From Streptomyces europaeiscabiei (lineage in GTDB: Bacteria; Actinomycetota; Actinomycetes; Streptomycetales; Streptomycetaceae), in NCBI RefSeq assembly GCF_036346855.1, contig NZ_CP107841.1, forward strand, positions 7,506,001-7,570,000: DNA of 64,000 nucleotides, given 5' to 3'. The position numbers and the translations under genes are program-made. The notes below the pieces were generated by a model. The model saw only the letters and a list, made by a program, of their open reading frames with translations, was not told the origin of the DNA and made no database searches. The first letter of the stretch is position 1. Each line of letters begins with the position of its first letter. Below, piece after piece: positions 52,419-60,305 of this stretch.

Positions 52419-52472
52419 GACCGTTCCCCGACCGTAGGGCGTGACAGAACGTCACTACGGAGGGGAACGGTC
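52419..52472 (+). promoter_or_regulatory. leader hairpin sequestering the electron-transfer operon's ribosome binding site
   Basis: GACCGTTCCCC (52419-52429) is perfectly complementary to 52462-52472, the bases right before the ATG. Inside it CCGTA pairs with TACGG and GTGAC with GTCAC, making a ~21-bp imperfect stem with a 5-nt loop. GGAGGGG (52459-52465), the Shine-Dalgarno, is inside the right arm, so the folded RNA would hide the start. It could also be read as a DNA dyad bound by a protein. Confidence 0.65.
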
Positions 52473-52877
52473 ATGACGACCAGTGAACGAGGTGCCGTCG
52501 CGGGGATCCGCAGAGGCGCCCGGCGTACGGCGGCCACCGCGGCGGCGGTCACGCTCGCGGCGGCGGCCGGCATGTTCGCGCTGATCGGCACGATGCAGGC
52601 GGACGCGGCCACCACCGCGAGCGGCAGCGGCACGAGTTCGACATCGTCGGGCACGAGCGGCGACACGGGTTCGAGCGGCGACAGCGACAGCGGCACCAGC
52701 GGCACGGACACGTCGTCGAACTCCTCCTCCGCCTCGGACGGTTCGAGTTCCTCGGACGGTTCGAGCGACTCCTCCTCGGATTCCTCCTCCGACGCCTCCT
52801 CGGACCTCCAGTCCTCCTCCGACGCGATGACGTCCTCCACGGACGACTCCGCGGACTCGACATCGGGGGCGTCGTGA
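52473..52877 (+). CDS. secreted Ser/Asp-rich protein ending in an ApbE flavinylation motif
   Basis: 134 aa. Signal peptide or anchor with Arg pairs (GIRRGARRTAATAAAVTL), hydrophobic to about residue 40, then AQADAATT-like cleavage region. The mature chain is nearly pure Ser, Asp, Gly and Thr, with no folded domain. The last seven residues, DSTSGAS, match the DxxSGA(T/S) sequence that ApbE flavinylates on FMN_bind proteins. There is no FMN_bind domain. Stop overlaps the apbE start; strong Shine-Dalgarno GGAGGGG but inside a hairpin. Position suggests a minimal flavin carrier in the operon where other strains have an FMN_bind protein. Function inferred. Confidence 0.75.
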   Translation: MTTSERGAVAGIRRGARRTAATAAAVTLAAAAGMFALIGTMQADAATTASGSGTSSTSSGTSGDTGSSGDSDSGTSGTDTSSNSSSASDGSSSSDGSSDSSSDSSSDASSDLQSSSDAMTSSTDDSADSTSGAS

Positions 52878-53848
52878 TGACCGCGTCCACGACCTCCCGC
52901 CCCACGGCTGCCACGGACTGGCGAGCCCTCGGCACGAGCGTCCGCCTGGTCACCACCGAACCGGCCCTGCTCGACTCCTGCAACCTGCTCCTGGCCCGGC
53001 ACCTGGCCGAGGTCGACGCCGCCTGCAGCCGCTTCCGAGCGGACTCGGAACTGTCGACGCTCAACGCTGCCGAAGGGCGTCCCGTGAAGGTCAGCCCGCT
53101 GCTGGCCGAGGCACTGGCAGTGGCCCTGCGCGCCGCCCGCGCCACGGACGGTGCGGTGGACCCCACGGTCGGTTCGGCGATGGAGGCCCTCGGCTACGAC
53201 CGGGACTTCACCCTGGTCCAGGAGGACGACCGCCCGGTGCGGCTCACCGTGAAGCGGGCGCCGGGCTGGAGCCTGGTCGAACTGGACCGTGTCACGAACA
53301 CGGTGACCCTCCCCGCCGGCGTCAGCCTGGACCTGGGAGCCACGGCCAAGGCCTGGGCGGCCGACAAGGCGGCGCACCTGCTGGCCCGAGCCGCCGGCTG
53401 CGGCATCCTGGTCAGCCTCGGCGGCGACACGGCCGTCGCGGGCGAACCCCCGGCCGGCGGCTGGCGCATCCGCGTCCAGGACGAGACGGCCCCGGTCGAC
53501 CGACTCCCCGAGCACGGCCCGTACGCCACGGTCGGCATCCGCAGCGGCGGCCTCGCCACCTCCGGCACCACGGCCCGCCGCTGGCGCCGCGGCGACCAGG
53601 ACCTCCACCACATACTCGACCCCCGCACGGGCCGGCCCGCCACCACCCCCTGGCGCACCGTCTCGGTGGCCGCCGCCACCTGTGCCGACGCCAACGCCGC
53701 CACCACCGCCGCCCTGGTCAAGGGCGAGACCGCGGTCCGCCGGCTGTCCCGCCTCGGCCTTCCCGCCCGACTGGTCACCCACGAGGGCACGGTCGTCACC
53801 ACGCCGGGCTGGCCGTCACCGACCCCGAAGGCCGAGCACACCGCATGA
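52877..53848 (+). CDS. apbE: ApbE-type FAD:protein FMN transferase
   Basis: 323-aa ApbE family protein that attaches FMN from FAD by a phosphoester to Ser/Thr of a target protein. Motifs: LDLGATAKAWAADKAA (about residue 155), SLGGDTAVAG, LHHILDPRTGRPA, and CADANAATTAAL supplying the Mg2+ site. No signal peptide, so flavinylation probably happens before export. ATG 52877 overlaps the TGA of the Ser-rich protein (TGATG); a GTG at 52874 is also possible. Its stop overlaps the next gene (ATGA). Confidence 0.92.
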   Translation: MTASTTSRPTAATDWRALGTSVRLVTTEPALLDSCNLLLARHLAEVDAACSRFRADSELSTLNAAEGRPVKVSPLLAEALAVALRAARATDGAVDPTVGSAMEALGYDRDFTLVQEDDRPVRLTVKRAPGWSLVELDRVTNTVTLPAGVSLDLGATAKAWAADKAAHLLARAAGCGILVSLGGDTAVAGEPPAGGWRIRVQDETAPVDRLPEHGPYATVGIRSGGLATSGTTARRWRRGDQDLHHILDPRTGRPATTPWRTVSVAAATCADANAATTAALVKGETAVRRLSRLGLPARLVTHEGTVVTTPGWPSPTPKAEHTA

Positions 53849-54426
53849 GCGACGAGATCCTCTGGTACGCCAACAGAGCCACCGGCGCCGTCTGCCTGGT
53901 CCTCTTCACCGTCGTCGTCCTCCTCGGCATCGCGGTGCGGCTGCGCACCCGCATCCCCGGACTGCCGCGCTTCGGCACGGTCTCCCTCCACCGCGCCCTG
54001 TCCCTCTCCGCCACGGCGTTCCTGGTCCTGCACATCGCGGCCGCCGTGATCGACGACTACGTCGACATCACGGCCGTCGACACGTTCGTCCCCTTCGTCT
54101 CCGCCTACCAGCCCCTCTGGCTCGGCCTCGGCACGGTCGCCCTCGACCTGATGCTCGCCGTCCTGGTCACCAGCCTCCTGCGGGCCCGCGTCGGCCACCG
54201 CACCTGGCGTGCCGTGCACTGGCTGGCGTACGCGTCCTGGCCGTTCGCCCTGGTCCACGGCATCGGCATCGGCACGGACAACGGCACCGCCTGGATGCTC
54301 TGGCTCACGGCCGCCTGCGTCGCCGCGGTGCTCGCCGCCCTCGCCCTGCGCACCGCCCACGCCGTACGCGGCTCCCGCCCCACCCCCGCCACCCTGCTCC
54401 GCACGGCCGAAGGAGCCCGCCCGTGA
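53845..54426 (+). CDS. ferric-reductase-like transmembrane cytochrome b
   Basis: 193-aa membrane protein with about five helices. His residues spaced for heme: LHRALSL and VLHIAAAVID in helices 2-3, and VHWLAYASW plus LVHGIGIG later, giving two bis-His pairs. Belongs to the ferric-reductase-like transmembrane group that carries electrons across the membrane next to ApbE systems. ATG overlaps apbE's stop; stop overlaps the NuoF-like gene. Confidence 0.88.
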   Translation: MSDEILWYANRATGAVCLVLFTVVVLLGIAVRLRTRIPGLPRFGTVSLHRALSLSATAFLVLHIAAAVIDDYVDITAVDTFVPFVSAYQPLWLGLGTVALDLMLAVLVTSLLRARVGHRTWRAVHWLAYASWPFALVHGIGIGTDNGTAWMLWLTAACVAAVLAALALRTAHAVRGSRPTPATLLRTAEGARP

Positions 54427-55664
54427 CCACCACGACCGCCCCCACCGTCCCGACGGTCCTCTCCGACCTCCACATGCCACCCCGCCTCCTCGCCCCCGGC
54501 GGAACCCCGGCCGACCACCCCACCCACGAACAGCGCTACGGCCCCCTCACCGCCCTCGCCCCCGCCGACCTGCTCCGGACGGCAGCCGAGTCCGGCCTCA
54601 CCGGTCGAGGCGGCGCCGCCTTCCCCACGTACCGCAAGCTCGCCTCCGTCGCCGAGGCGGGCCGCCGCACCGGCCGCGCCCCGGTGGTCGTCGCGAACGG
54701 GTCCGAGGGCGAACCCGCCAGCGCCAAGGACAGGACGCTGCTGCGCCTGTCACCCCACCTCGTCCTGGACGGCCTCCGCCTGGCCGCCGAGGCGACCGGC
54801 GCGGCCGAGGCGTACCTCGCGGTCGAGGAAGGCGCGGCCCACCTGGAAGCGGCCGTCGCCGAACGCAGCGACCCGGTACCCGTACGAATCGTCCGCGTCC
54901 CCGGACGCTTCCTCTCCGGCGAGTCCTCGGCTCTCACCCGGTACCTCGACGGCCGGGCCGCCCTGCCCCGGCACCGCAACCCCCCGGTCCGCGAACAGGG
55001 GGTGCACCGCGCCCCCACGCTCGTCCAGAACGTCGAGACCCTCGCCCACCTGGCCCTGATCGCCCGCTACGGCGCCGACTGGTACCGCTCGGCCGGCACC
55101 CCGGCCGACCCCGGCAGCGTCCTGTGCACGCTCCACGTGCCGGGCCGCGCTCCCCGAGTCGTGGAAGCCCCCTACGGACTCCCCCTGCACCGCCTGCTCC
55201 CCCTCCACGGCACGAGCGCGGTCCTGATCGGCGGCTACCACGGCACCTGGATCCCGACCCGCCAGGCCGCTCGACTCACCCTCACCGCGGCGGACCTGGG
55301 CGCAGGAGTGCTCGCCGCTCTCCCCGCCGACCGCTGCGGCCCCGCCGAGACCGCCCGGGTCCTGCGTTACCTCGCCCTGGAGTCCGCCGGTCAGTGCGGC
55401 CCCTGCCTCAACGGTCTGCCCCGCATCGCCGCCGCCTTCCGGACCCTGGCCGCCCCCGGCCCGCAGGGCACCGCCCGCGACGACATCGCCCGCTGGGCCG
55501 GCCTGGTGGAGGGCCGAGGCGTCTGCCACCACCCCGACGGCACCGTCCGCCTGGTCCGCAGCGCCCTGACCACCTTCGCCCACGAACTCGACGCCCATGC
55601 CCACGGCCACTGCACGGCCACCGACCACACGCCCGTCCTGCCCGTCCCCGAGAACCGGAGCTGA
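54423..55664 (+). CDS. NuoF-like NADH-binding flavoprotein (Complex1_51K / SLBB)
   Basis: 413-aa relative of the NADH-dehydrogenase NuoF subunit. FMN/NADH elements GRGGAAFPTYRK and NGSEGEPASAKDR are present, followed by an SLBB-like region and the C-terminal Fe-S domain. The usual ESCGxCxPC motif reads ESAGQCGPC, so the first of the four cluster Cys is Ala; the last Cys remains in GVCHHPDG. GTG overlaps the cytochrome stop (GTGA). Probable role: take electrons from NAD(P)H and pass them to the ferredoxin or cytochrome. Redox partner and direction inferred. Confidence 0.87.
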   Translation: MTTTTAPTVPTVLSDLHMPPRLLAPGGTPADHPTHEQRYGPLTALAPADLLRTAAESGLTGRGGAAFPTYRKLASVAEAGRRTGRAPVVVANGSEGEPASAKDRTLLRLSPHLVLDGLRLAAEATGAAEAYLAVEEGAAHLEAAVAERSDPVPVRIVRVPGRFLSGESSALTRYLDGRAALPRHRNPPVREQGVHRAPTLVQNVETLAHLALIARYGADWYRSAGTPADPGSVLCTLHVPGRAPRVVEAPYGLPLHRLLPLHGTSAVLIGGYHGTWIPTRQAARLTLTAADLGAGVLAALPADRCGPAETARVLRYLALESAGQCGPCLNGLPRIAAAFRTLAAPGPQGTARDDIARWAGLVEGRGVCHHPDGTVRLVRSALTTFAHELDAHAHGHCTATDHTPVLPVPENRS

Positions 55665-55668
55665 CACC

Positions 55669-55881
55669 ATGAACGCCCCCACGGCCCCGACCCTCGACGT
55701 CGACTGGACCGCCTGCCAGGGCCACGGCCTGTGCGCGGAACTCCTCCCCGACCACGTCACCCTGGACGAGTGGGGCTACCCGCTGTTCGAGAAGGGGCCG
55801 CTCCCGAGAGCGGCTCTGGAACGAGCGAAGCGAGCAGCGGCCGACTGCCCCGTCCTGGCCTTGAGACTGGGGGCTCACTGA
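55669..55881 (+). CDS. small single-cluster ferredoxin, 3-Cys
   Basis: 70-aa ferredoxin with Cys16, Cys22 and Cys60 (CQGHGLC ... CP), the pattern of [3Fe-4S] streptomycete ferredoxins that serve P450s and other reductases. ATG 55669 is 4 bp after the NuoF-like stop, with CCGGAG upstream. Last gene of the operon; likely electron donor or acceptor to the NuoF-like flavoprotein. Confidence 0.9.
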   Translation: MNAPTAPTLDVDWTACQGHGLCAELLPDHVTLDEWGYPLFEKGPLPRAALERAKRAAADCPVLALRLGAH

Positions 55882-55918
55882 GGGGCGCGGGGAACCCCGC
55901 GACCAGCACCACACGACC
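55882..55918. repeat. family A fragment after the ferredoxin gene
   Basis: GGGGCGCGGGGAACCCCGCGACCAG: half of the family A repeat, with a self-complementary GCGGGG/CCCCGC core. Possible terminator of the operon. Confidence 0.6.
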
Positions 55919-55950
55919 CGTGGCTTCGAACGGTCCGGCCTCCGGCGAAG

Positions 55951-56883
55951 CTAGAGCCACCCGGCGAACTCCAGCAACAACTCCGCGTCCCGAGGCCGCC
56001 CCACCCGCCGAGCCCGAACCCCCGACTCCACGGCCCGGAACAACGTCCACCCCCGCAACCGCTCCTGATCCACATCCAACGACTCGGCCAGCTTCTTCAC
56101 CCGCCGCCGAGTGATCGCCGCCCCCGACGGCGACGCGATCAGATCCTCCACCCGGTCCCGCACCAGCCGAGCCAGATCGAACGCACACTCACCCACCACC
56201 GGATCCGGCCCCACGGCCAGCCACGGCAACCGCTCCCCGGCCAGCACCTTGCTCTGCCGGAACGTCCCGTGCAGCAACCGCTCCTCGGGCGGGGCGGCCA
56301 GCAGCTCCTCCCGCGCGGCGAGGGCCGAGTCGACCAGCGCCCGCACTTCGGCGTCCCCGGCGGAGCCGAACCGCATCAGCTCGGCCTGCCGGCCCGTCCG
56401 CCCGGCCACGGTCTCGAAGACATGTGCCCCGGGCGGCTCGACCCACAGCCGCCGCAAGGTCGCCGCAGCCTCCAGCAGAGCCTTCGCCTCGGGCAGCGAC
56501 CGCACCGACAGATCGGGATGCAGCCGCTCCAGCAGCAGTACGCCGGAGCTGTCCCCGGGGTTGAGCATCTGCACCGCGCCCCGCCCGTCCCAGTACGCGA
56601 GGGCCGCCCGCTCACTCTCCGGCCGGGCCCGCTCGGGCGCCAGCTTGAGCACGGCGGGGGTGTCGTCGACCAGCCGTACGAGGAGCACCAGACTGCTGCG
56701 GCCGCCGGGCGCCTGCACCCGCTCGACGGTCAACTCGCGTAGACCGACGGCCTGTTGCAGCAGCTCGGGGAGCGTTTCCAGCCATTCGCCGATCCCGTCA
56801 CCGCCGTCCGGCCGCCGGGTCTCGGCGAGCGCTCGCACAAGCCGCTGCGGCGGTTCGAAGTCATCGAAAGCCATGCGCGCCAT
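55951..56883 (-). CDS. aminoglycoside-phosphotransferase-like protein with degenerate catalytic loop
   Basis: 310-aa protein of the APH / streptomycin-6-kinase-like superfamily. The nucleotide-binding lobe has VLLVRLVDDTPAVLKLAPE with the usual Lys. The C-lobe has LLHGTFRQSKVL where HGDxHxxN is expected: the catalytic Asp is Thr and the Asn is Lys, while the later DPVVGECAFDLARLV (DPxxGxxxFDLA) is intact. So the fold is recognisable but phosphotransfer is doubtful. ATG 56883 has a distant GGAAGGG. Three reverse-strand genes lie in this block. Confidence 0.78.
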   Translation of the reverse strand: MARMAFDDFEPPQRLVRALAETRRPDGGDGIGEWLETLPELLQQAVGLRELTVERVQAPGGRSSLVLLVRLVDDTPAVLKLAPERARPESERAALAYWDGRGAVQMLNPGDSSGVLLLERLHPDLSVRSLPEAKALLEAAATLRRLWVEPPGAHVFETVAGRTGRQAELMRFGSAGDAEVRALVDSALAAREELLAAPPEERLLHGTFRQSKVLAGERLPWLAVGPDPVVGECAFDLARLVRDRVEDLIASPSGAAITRRRVKKLAESLDVDQERLRGWTLFRAVESGVRARRVGRPRDAELLLEFAGWL

Positions 56884-56911
56884 GTGCGAGTCGTTCCCTT
56901 CCGGACCGTGA

Positions 56912-57367
56912 TCAGGTGTGCGGTGTCGCCGACGGGCCGGCGGCGGCCGTCCGCTCGGCGAGACCAGGGAAGGCTACGCTTCCGCCGCGCCACCGCACCG
57001 CCCGCACCGCCGCTTCCCGCAGCGCCTCGGCCGCCGTGCCCCGCCGGTCGCCCTCGGACGCCCGGACGAGATCGGAGTACACGCCGGCCACCCGCTCCTC
57101 CAGCTCGGCGGCGAGCCGTACTGCGGAGTCGGAATCGGTCACCTGGAAGGGCAGCGAGTATCCGGCCGCCGCCGCGGCGGGTCTGCCGCCCAGGTCCCGC
57201 ACGGCCCGGGTGAGCGCGTCCCGGCGGGCCCGGTGCGCGTCGTACGCCTCCCGCGCCTCGCGCTGCCGCGTCTCGCCGATCTTCCCGCCGACGACGCCGT
57301 ACCCGTACACGGCGGCGTGCTCGGCCCCGAGCGCCGCCTGTACCGCCTTCAGCTCCCCGCTGCTCAC
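56912..57367 (-). CDS. ferritin-like DUF4439 protein
   Basis: 151-aa all-helical protein matching the DUF4439 ferritin-like family. Key residues are spread over four helices (LGAEHAAVYGYGVVGG; EAYDAHRARRDALTRAV; RLAAELEERVAGVYSDLV). GTG 57367 overlaps the stop of the upstream lipoprotein gene, so these two are coupled. The EHAAxYGYG start is the family signature. Metal binding not established; role unknown. Confidence 0.82.
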   Translation of the reverse strand: MSSGELKAVQAALGAEHAAVYGYGVVGGKIGETRQREAREAYDAHRARRDALTRAVRDLGGRPAAAAAGYSLPFQVTDSDSAVRLAAELEERVAGVYSDLVRASEGDRRGTAAEALREAAVRAVRWRGGSVAFPGLAERTAAAGPSATPHT

Positions 57368-57927
57368 TTCGCCCCCTCCGTCAACACATACGCGTGCCCG
57401 GCCCCCGCCGCGGCCACCGAAGCCATCAGCCGGGCCACCTCACCCGGCGCCTCCAGCAACGCCTTGGCCCGCCGGTCCGCGAGACTCCGCTCGGCGGCGG
57501 CCAACTCGGCGAGGGCAGCCTCGGGGTCCTCGGGCGCGGGGGAGGAGGAAGGGGAGGAGGACGCCGACGCGGAGGCCGAACCGGACGGAGAAGCGGACGC
57601 CTCACCCGCACCCGCCTCACCGGCGCCCGCCGCCTTTCTGCTCCCGAACGCCCGGGCATGCCGTACGACCTCCGCCCGCAGCGGTGTCAGCAGCGCGGCC
57701 AGATCCGGGTGCGCGGCGATCACGGCGTCGTACCGCTCCACGAGCGCCTCACTGTCCCGGGCCACACGCGCGCGGGCCCGCTCCACGGCCGAAGGACCGC
57801 TCCCGGCGGCATCCGAGCCCTCACCCCCGGACGAGCACCCCGCGAGCAGGCCGGCACCGGCGGCCCCGACGAGCAAACTCCTTCTGCGCGGCCCGGAAAG
57901 GGCACGCGACGACAGGCTGAACGACAC
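57364..57927 (-). CDS. lipoprotein with Ser/Ala-rich spacer
   Basis: 187-aa lipoprotein. GTG 57927 with AGGA upstream; a Tat-like RRRSLLVGAAG run leads into a LLAGC lipobox (lipidated Cys near residue 29). The mature part has two helical stretches (ERARARVARDSEALVERYDA; LAALLTPLRAEVVRHA), a low-complexity Ser/Ala/Pro spacer, then a final helical piece. Its stop overlaps the start of the ferritin-like gene, so they probably act together at the cell surface. No recognised domain. Confidence 0.75.
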   Translation of the reverse strand: MSFSLSSRALSGPRRRSLLVGAAGAGLLAGCSSGGEGSDAAGSGPSAVERARARVARDSEALVERYDAVIAAHPDLAALLTPLRAEVVRHARAFGSRKAAGAGEAGAGEASASPSGSASASASSSPSSSPAPEDPEAALAELAAAERSLADRRAKALLEAPGEVARLMASVAAAGAGHAYVLTEGAK

Positions 57928-57982
57928 AGCAGACGTCCTAGGGAGGTCGTACGAACAAAGAAGCGGTGTGATCACCGTACCC

Positions 57983-58058
57983 GTGAAAGGCCCCGCGCCC
58001 CGATAAGGGCGCGAGGCGTATCGACATGCGGCTCCGCCGTGTGGGTGCGACGAGCCCC
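57983..58058. repeat. family A/B dispersed repeat upstream of rimP
   Basis: GGCCCCGCGCCCCGATAAGG and a diverged family B copy at 58027-58058 (GTGTGGGTGCGACGAG). Confidence 0.7.
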
Positions 58059-58214
58059 ATGCACCCGCGGCCACCCGAATACGGGCGCCCCCGAGCCGTT
58101 GGGCACCCCCACGCACAGGCGCCGCATGGACGGCAACACCCCAGCGGAGCGGCTACCCTTTGACCTGACACGCGCCCTACCCACAACAGCACACGCGGCC
58201 GAGGAGTCACCCGG

Positions 58215-58724
58215 ATGAGCACCACCCAGAGCGAGAGGCTGCGAGAACTACTGGAACCGCTCGTACGCTCCCAGGGCCTGGATCTCGAAGAGATCGCAGT
58301 GGACTCGGTCGGACGCAAGCGGGTGCTGCGCGTGGTCGTCGACTCCGACGAGGGCGCGGATCTGGACGCGGTCGCCGACGTCAGCCGCGCGCTCTCGGCC
58401 AAGCTGGACGAGACGGACGCGATGGGCCAGGCGGAGTACACGCTGGAAGTCGGGACGCCGGGCGCCGAGCGCGCCCTCACCGAGCACCGCCACTACCGCC
58501 GCGCCGTCGACCGGCTGGTGAAGTTCACGCTCCGCGAGGACGGGGAACTGATCGCCAGAATCCTGACCGTGGACGACGACGGCCTCGACCTCGAAGTGCC
58601 CGGAGTGAAGGGCCGCAAGGCCACCGCCCGCCGGCTCGCCTTCGACGAGATCGACAGGGCGCGCGTCCAGGTCGAGTTCAACCGCAAGGACAAGAAGGAC
58701 ATGACGGAAGAAGAGGAGGCGTAG
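58215..58724 (+). CDS. rimP: ribosome maturation factor RimP
   Basis: 169-aa protein needed for 30S maturation. N-terminal alpha/beta domain ([18 protein letters not shown]...[20 protein letters not shown]), the central [16 protein letters not shown] segment and a C-terminal SH3-like domain. ATG 58215 is near the typical family start. Two bases separate its stop from nusA; conserved start of the rimP-nusA-ylxR-infB operon. Confidence 0.93.
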   Translation: MSTTQSERLRELLEPLVRSQGLDLEEIAVDSVGRKRVLRVVVDSDEGADLDAVADVSRALSAKLDETDAMGQAEYTLEVGTPGAERALTEHRHYRRAVDRLVKFTLREDGELIARILTVDDDGLDLEVPGVKGRKATARRLAFDEIDRARVQVEFNRKDKKDMTEEEEA

Positions 58725-58726
58725 CC

Positions 58727-59713
58727 GTGGACATCGACATGAGTGCCCTGCGGGGCTTGGTGCGGGAGAAGGAGATCTCCTTCGACCTGCTGGTCGAGGC
58801 GATCGAGGCGGCCCTCCTCATCGCCTACCACCGCACCGAGGGAAGCCGCCGTCACGCGCGCGTGGAGCTCAACCGGGAGACCGGCCATGTGACCGTGTGG
58901 GCGAAGGAGGACCCCGAGGACCTGGAGGAGGGGCAGGAGCCGCGTCCGTTCGACGACACCCCGTCTGACTTCGGGCGCATCGCCGCCACCACCGCCAAGC
59001 AGGTGATCCTGCAGCGGCTGCGGGACGCGGAGGATGACGCGACGCTCGGCGAGTACGCGGGGCGCGAGGGCGACATCGTCACCGGTGTGGTCCAGCAGGG
59101 CCGCGACCCGAAGAACGTGCTCGTCGACATCGGCAAGCTGGAGGCCATCCTGCCGGTGCAGGAACAGGTCCCGGGCGAGGCGTACCAGCACGGCATGCGG
59201 CTCCGCTCGTACGTCGTACGGGTGGCGAAGGGCGTCCGCGGTCCCTCCGTGACGCTCTCCCGCACACACCCCAGTCTGGTGAAGAAGCTCTTCGCGCTGG
59301 AGGTGCCGGAGATCGCCGACGGGTCCGTCGAGATCGCCGCCATCGCGCGCGAGGCGGGTCACCGTACGAAGATCGCCGTCCGCTCCACCCGCAGCGGCCT
59401 GAACGCCAAGGGTGCCTGCATCGGCCCGATGGGCGGCCGGGTGCGCAACGTCATGGGCGAGCTGAACGGCGAGAAGATCGACATCGTCGACTGGTCGGAC
59501 GACCCGGCGGAGATGGTGGCGAACGCGCTCTCCCCGGCCCGGGTCTCCAAGGTCGAGGTGGTGGACCTCGCGGCCCGCTCCGCGCGCGTGACGGTGCCCG
59601 ACTACCAGCTGTCGCTGGCGATCGGCAAGGAGGGCCAGAACGCCCGCCTCGCCGCCCGCCTCACCGGCTGGCGGATCGACATCCGCCCGGACACCGAGCA
59701 GCCGGCGGAGTAA
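58727..59713 (+). CDS. nusA: transcription termination/antitermination factor NusA
   Basis: 328-aa NusA. N-terminal RNA-polymerase-binding domain, S1 domain (about 110-175; [22 protein letters not shown]), then two KH domains with the VGAxxG-like [15 protein letters not shown] in KH2. No C-terminal acidic repeats, as in other actinobacteria. GTG 58727 follows GAGGAGG. Binds elongating RNAP and nascent RNA. Confidence 0.95.
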   Translation: MDIDMSALRGLVREKEISFDLLVEAIEAALLIAYHRTEGSRRHARVELNRETGHVTVWAKEDPEDLEEGQEPRPFDDTPSDFGRIAATTAKQVILQRLRDAEDDATLGEYAGREGDIVTGVVQQGRDPKNVLVDIGKLEAILPVQEQVPGEAYQHGMRLRSYVVRVAKGVRGPSVTLSRTHPSLVKKLFALEVPEIADGSVEIAAIAREAGHRTKIAVRSTRSGLNAKGACIGPMGGRVRNVMGELNGEKIDIVDWSDDPAEMVANALSPARVSKVEVVDLAARSARVTVPDYQLSLAIGKEGQNARLAARLTGWRIDIRPDTEQPAE

Positions 59714-59861
59714 CCACTCGATCGGACGTCCGACCGGGCCATCCGGGTACTTCCCGGTGGCCGGGGAATAGATCCAAGCCGCAGGTGGCTTAGATCACGA
59801 CAACAACCGTTCGATTTTTGCCCCGGAGGGGTGAGGTCGGTGCGGGGAGGTAGACTTAGCA

Positions 59862-60158
59862 GTGTCTGGCCGGACGCGCGCCCGCGCATGCCCTGAACGC
59901 ACCTGTGTGGGGTGCAGGCAGCGATCGGCCAAGACCGAACTGCTGCGGGTCGTGGCGACCGAGGGCGAATGCGTCCCCGATCCTCGCGGTACGCTGCCCG
60001 GCCGGGGTGCGTACGTTCACCCCGCCCAGGTCTGTCTCGACCTGGGGCTTCGCCGTCGGGCGTTCACGCGGGCGCTGCGTGCCCCGGGAGCGCTCGACAC
60101 AAAGGCGTTGCGCCAATACGTGGAGCAGACAACAGTTGCCGAGCAGGCAACACCGTAA
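59862..60158 (+). CDS. ylxR: YlxR family protein (DUF448)
   Basis: 98-aa basic protein with the ERTCVGCRQR motif and GRGAYVHP; an RNA-binding-like fold, possibly a nucleoid- or RNase P-associated factor. GTG 59862 is assigned from the family start; only a distant GGGAGG is present upstream, and the leader has an imperfect hairpin near 59747-59770. Lies between nusA and infB in the usual order. Confidence 0.85.
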   Translation: MSGRTRARACPERTCVGCRQRSAKTELLRVVATEGECVPDPRGTLPGRGAYVHPAQVCLDLGLRRRAFTRALRAPGALDTKALRQYVEQTTVAEQATP

Positions 60159-60305
60159 GACGTGTCGTACGGAACCTCCGTGCGGCCCTGGTACCCCGCG
60201 AGTTGGAAGTAGGTCGAGATTGCGATGAGCACTCGATGAGCACGCGATGAGTACGCCCATGAAGTAGCGACGGTCCGGACGCACCCGGACCTAAAAAGGA
60301 GCGAA

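Noticed and set aside
52363..52472. FMN riboswitch before the flavin-transfer operon
   Set aside because: The leader hairpin has none of the conserved multi-stem junction bases of the FMN riboswitch and is too short.
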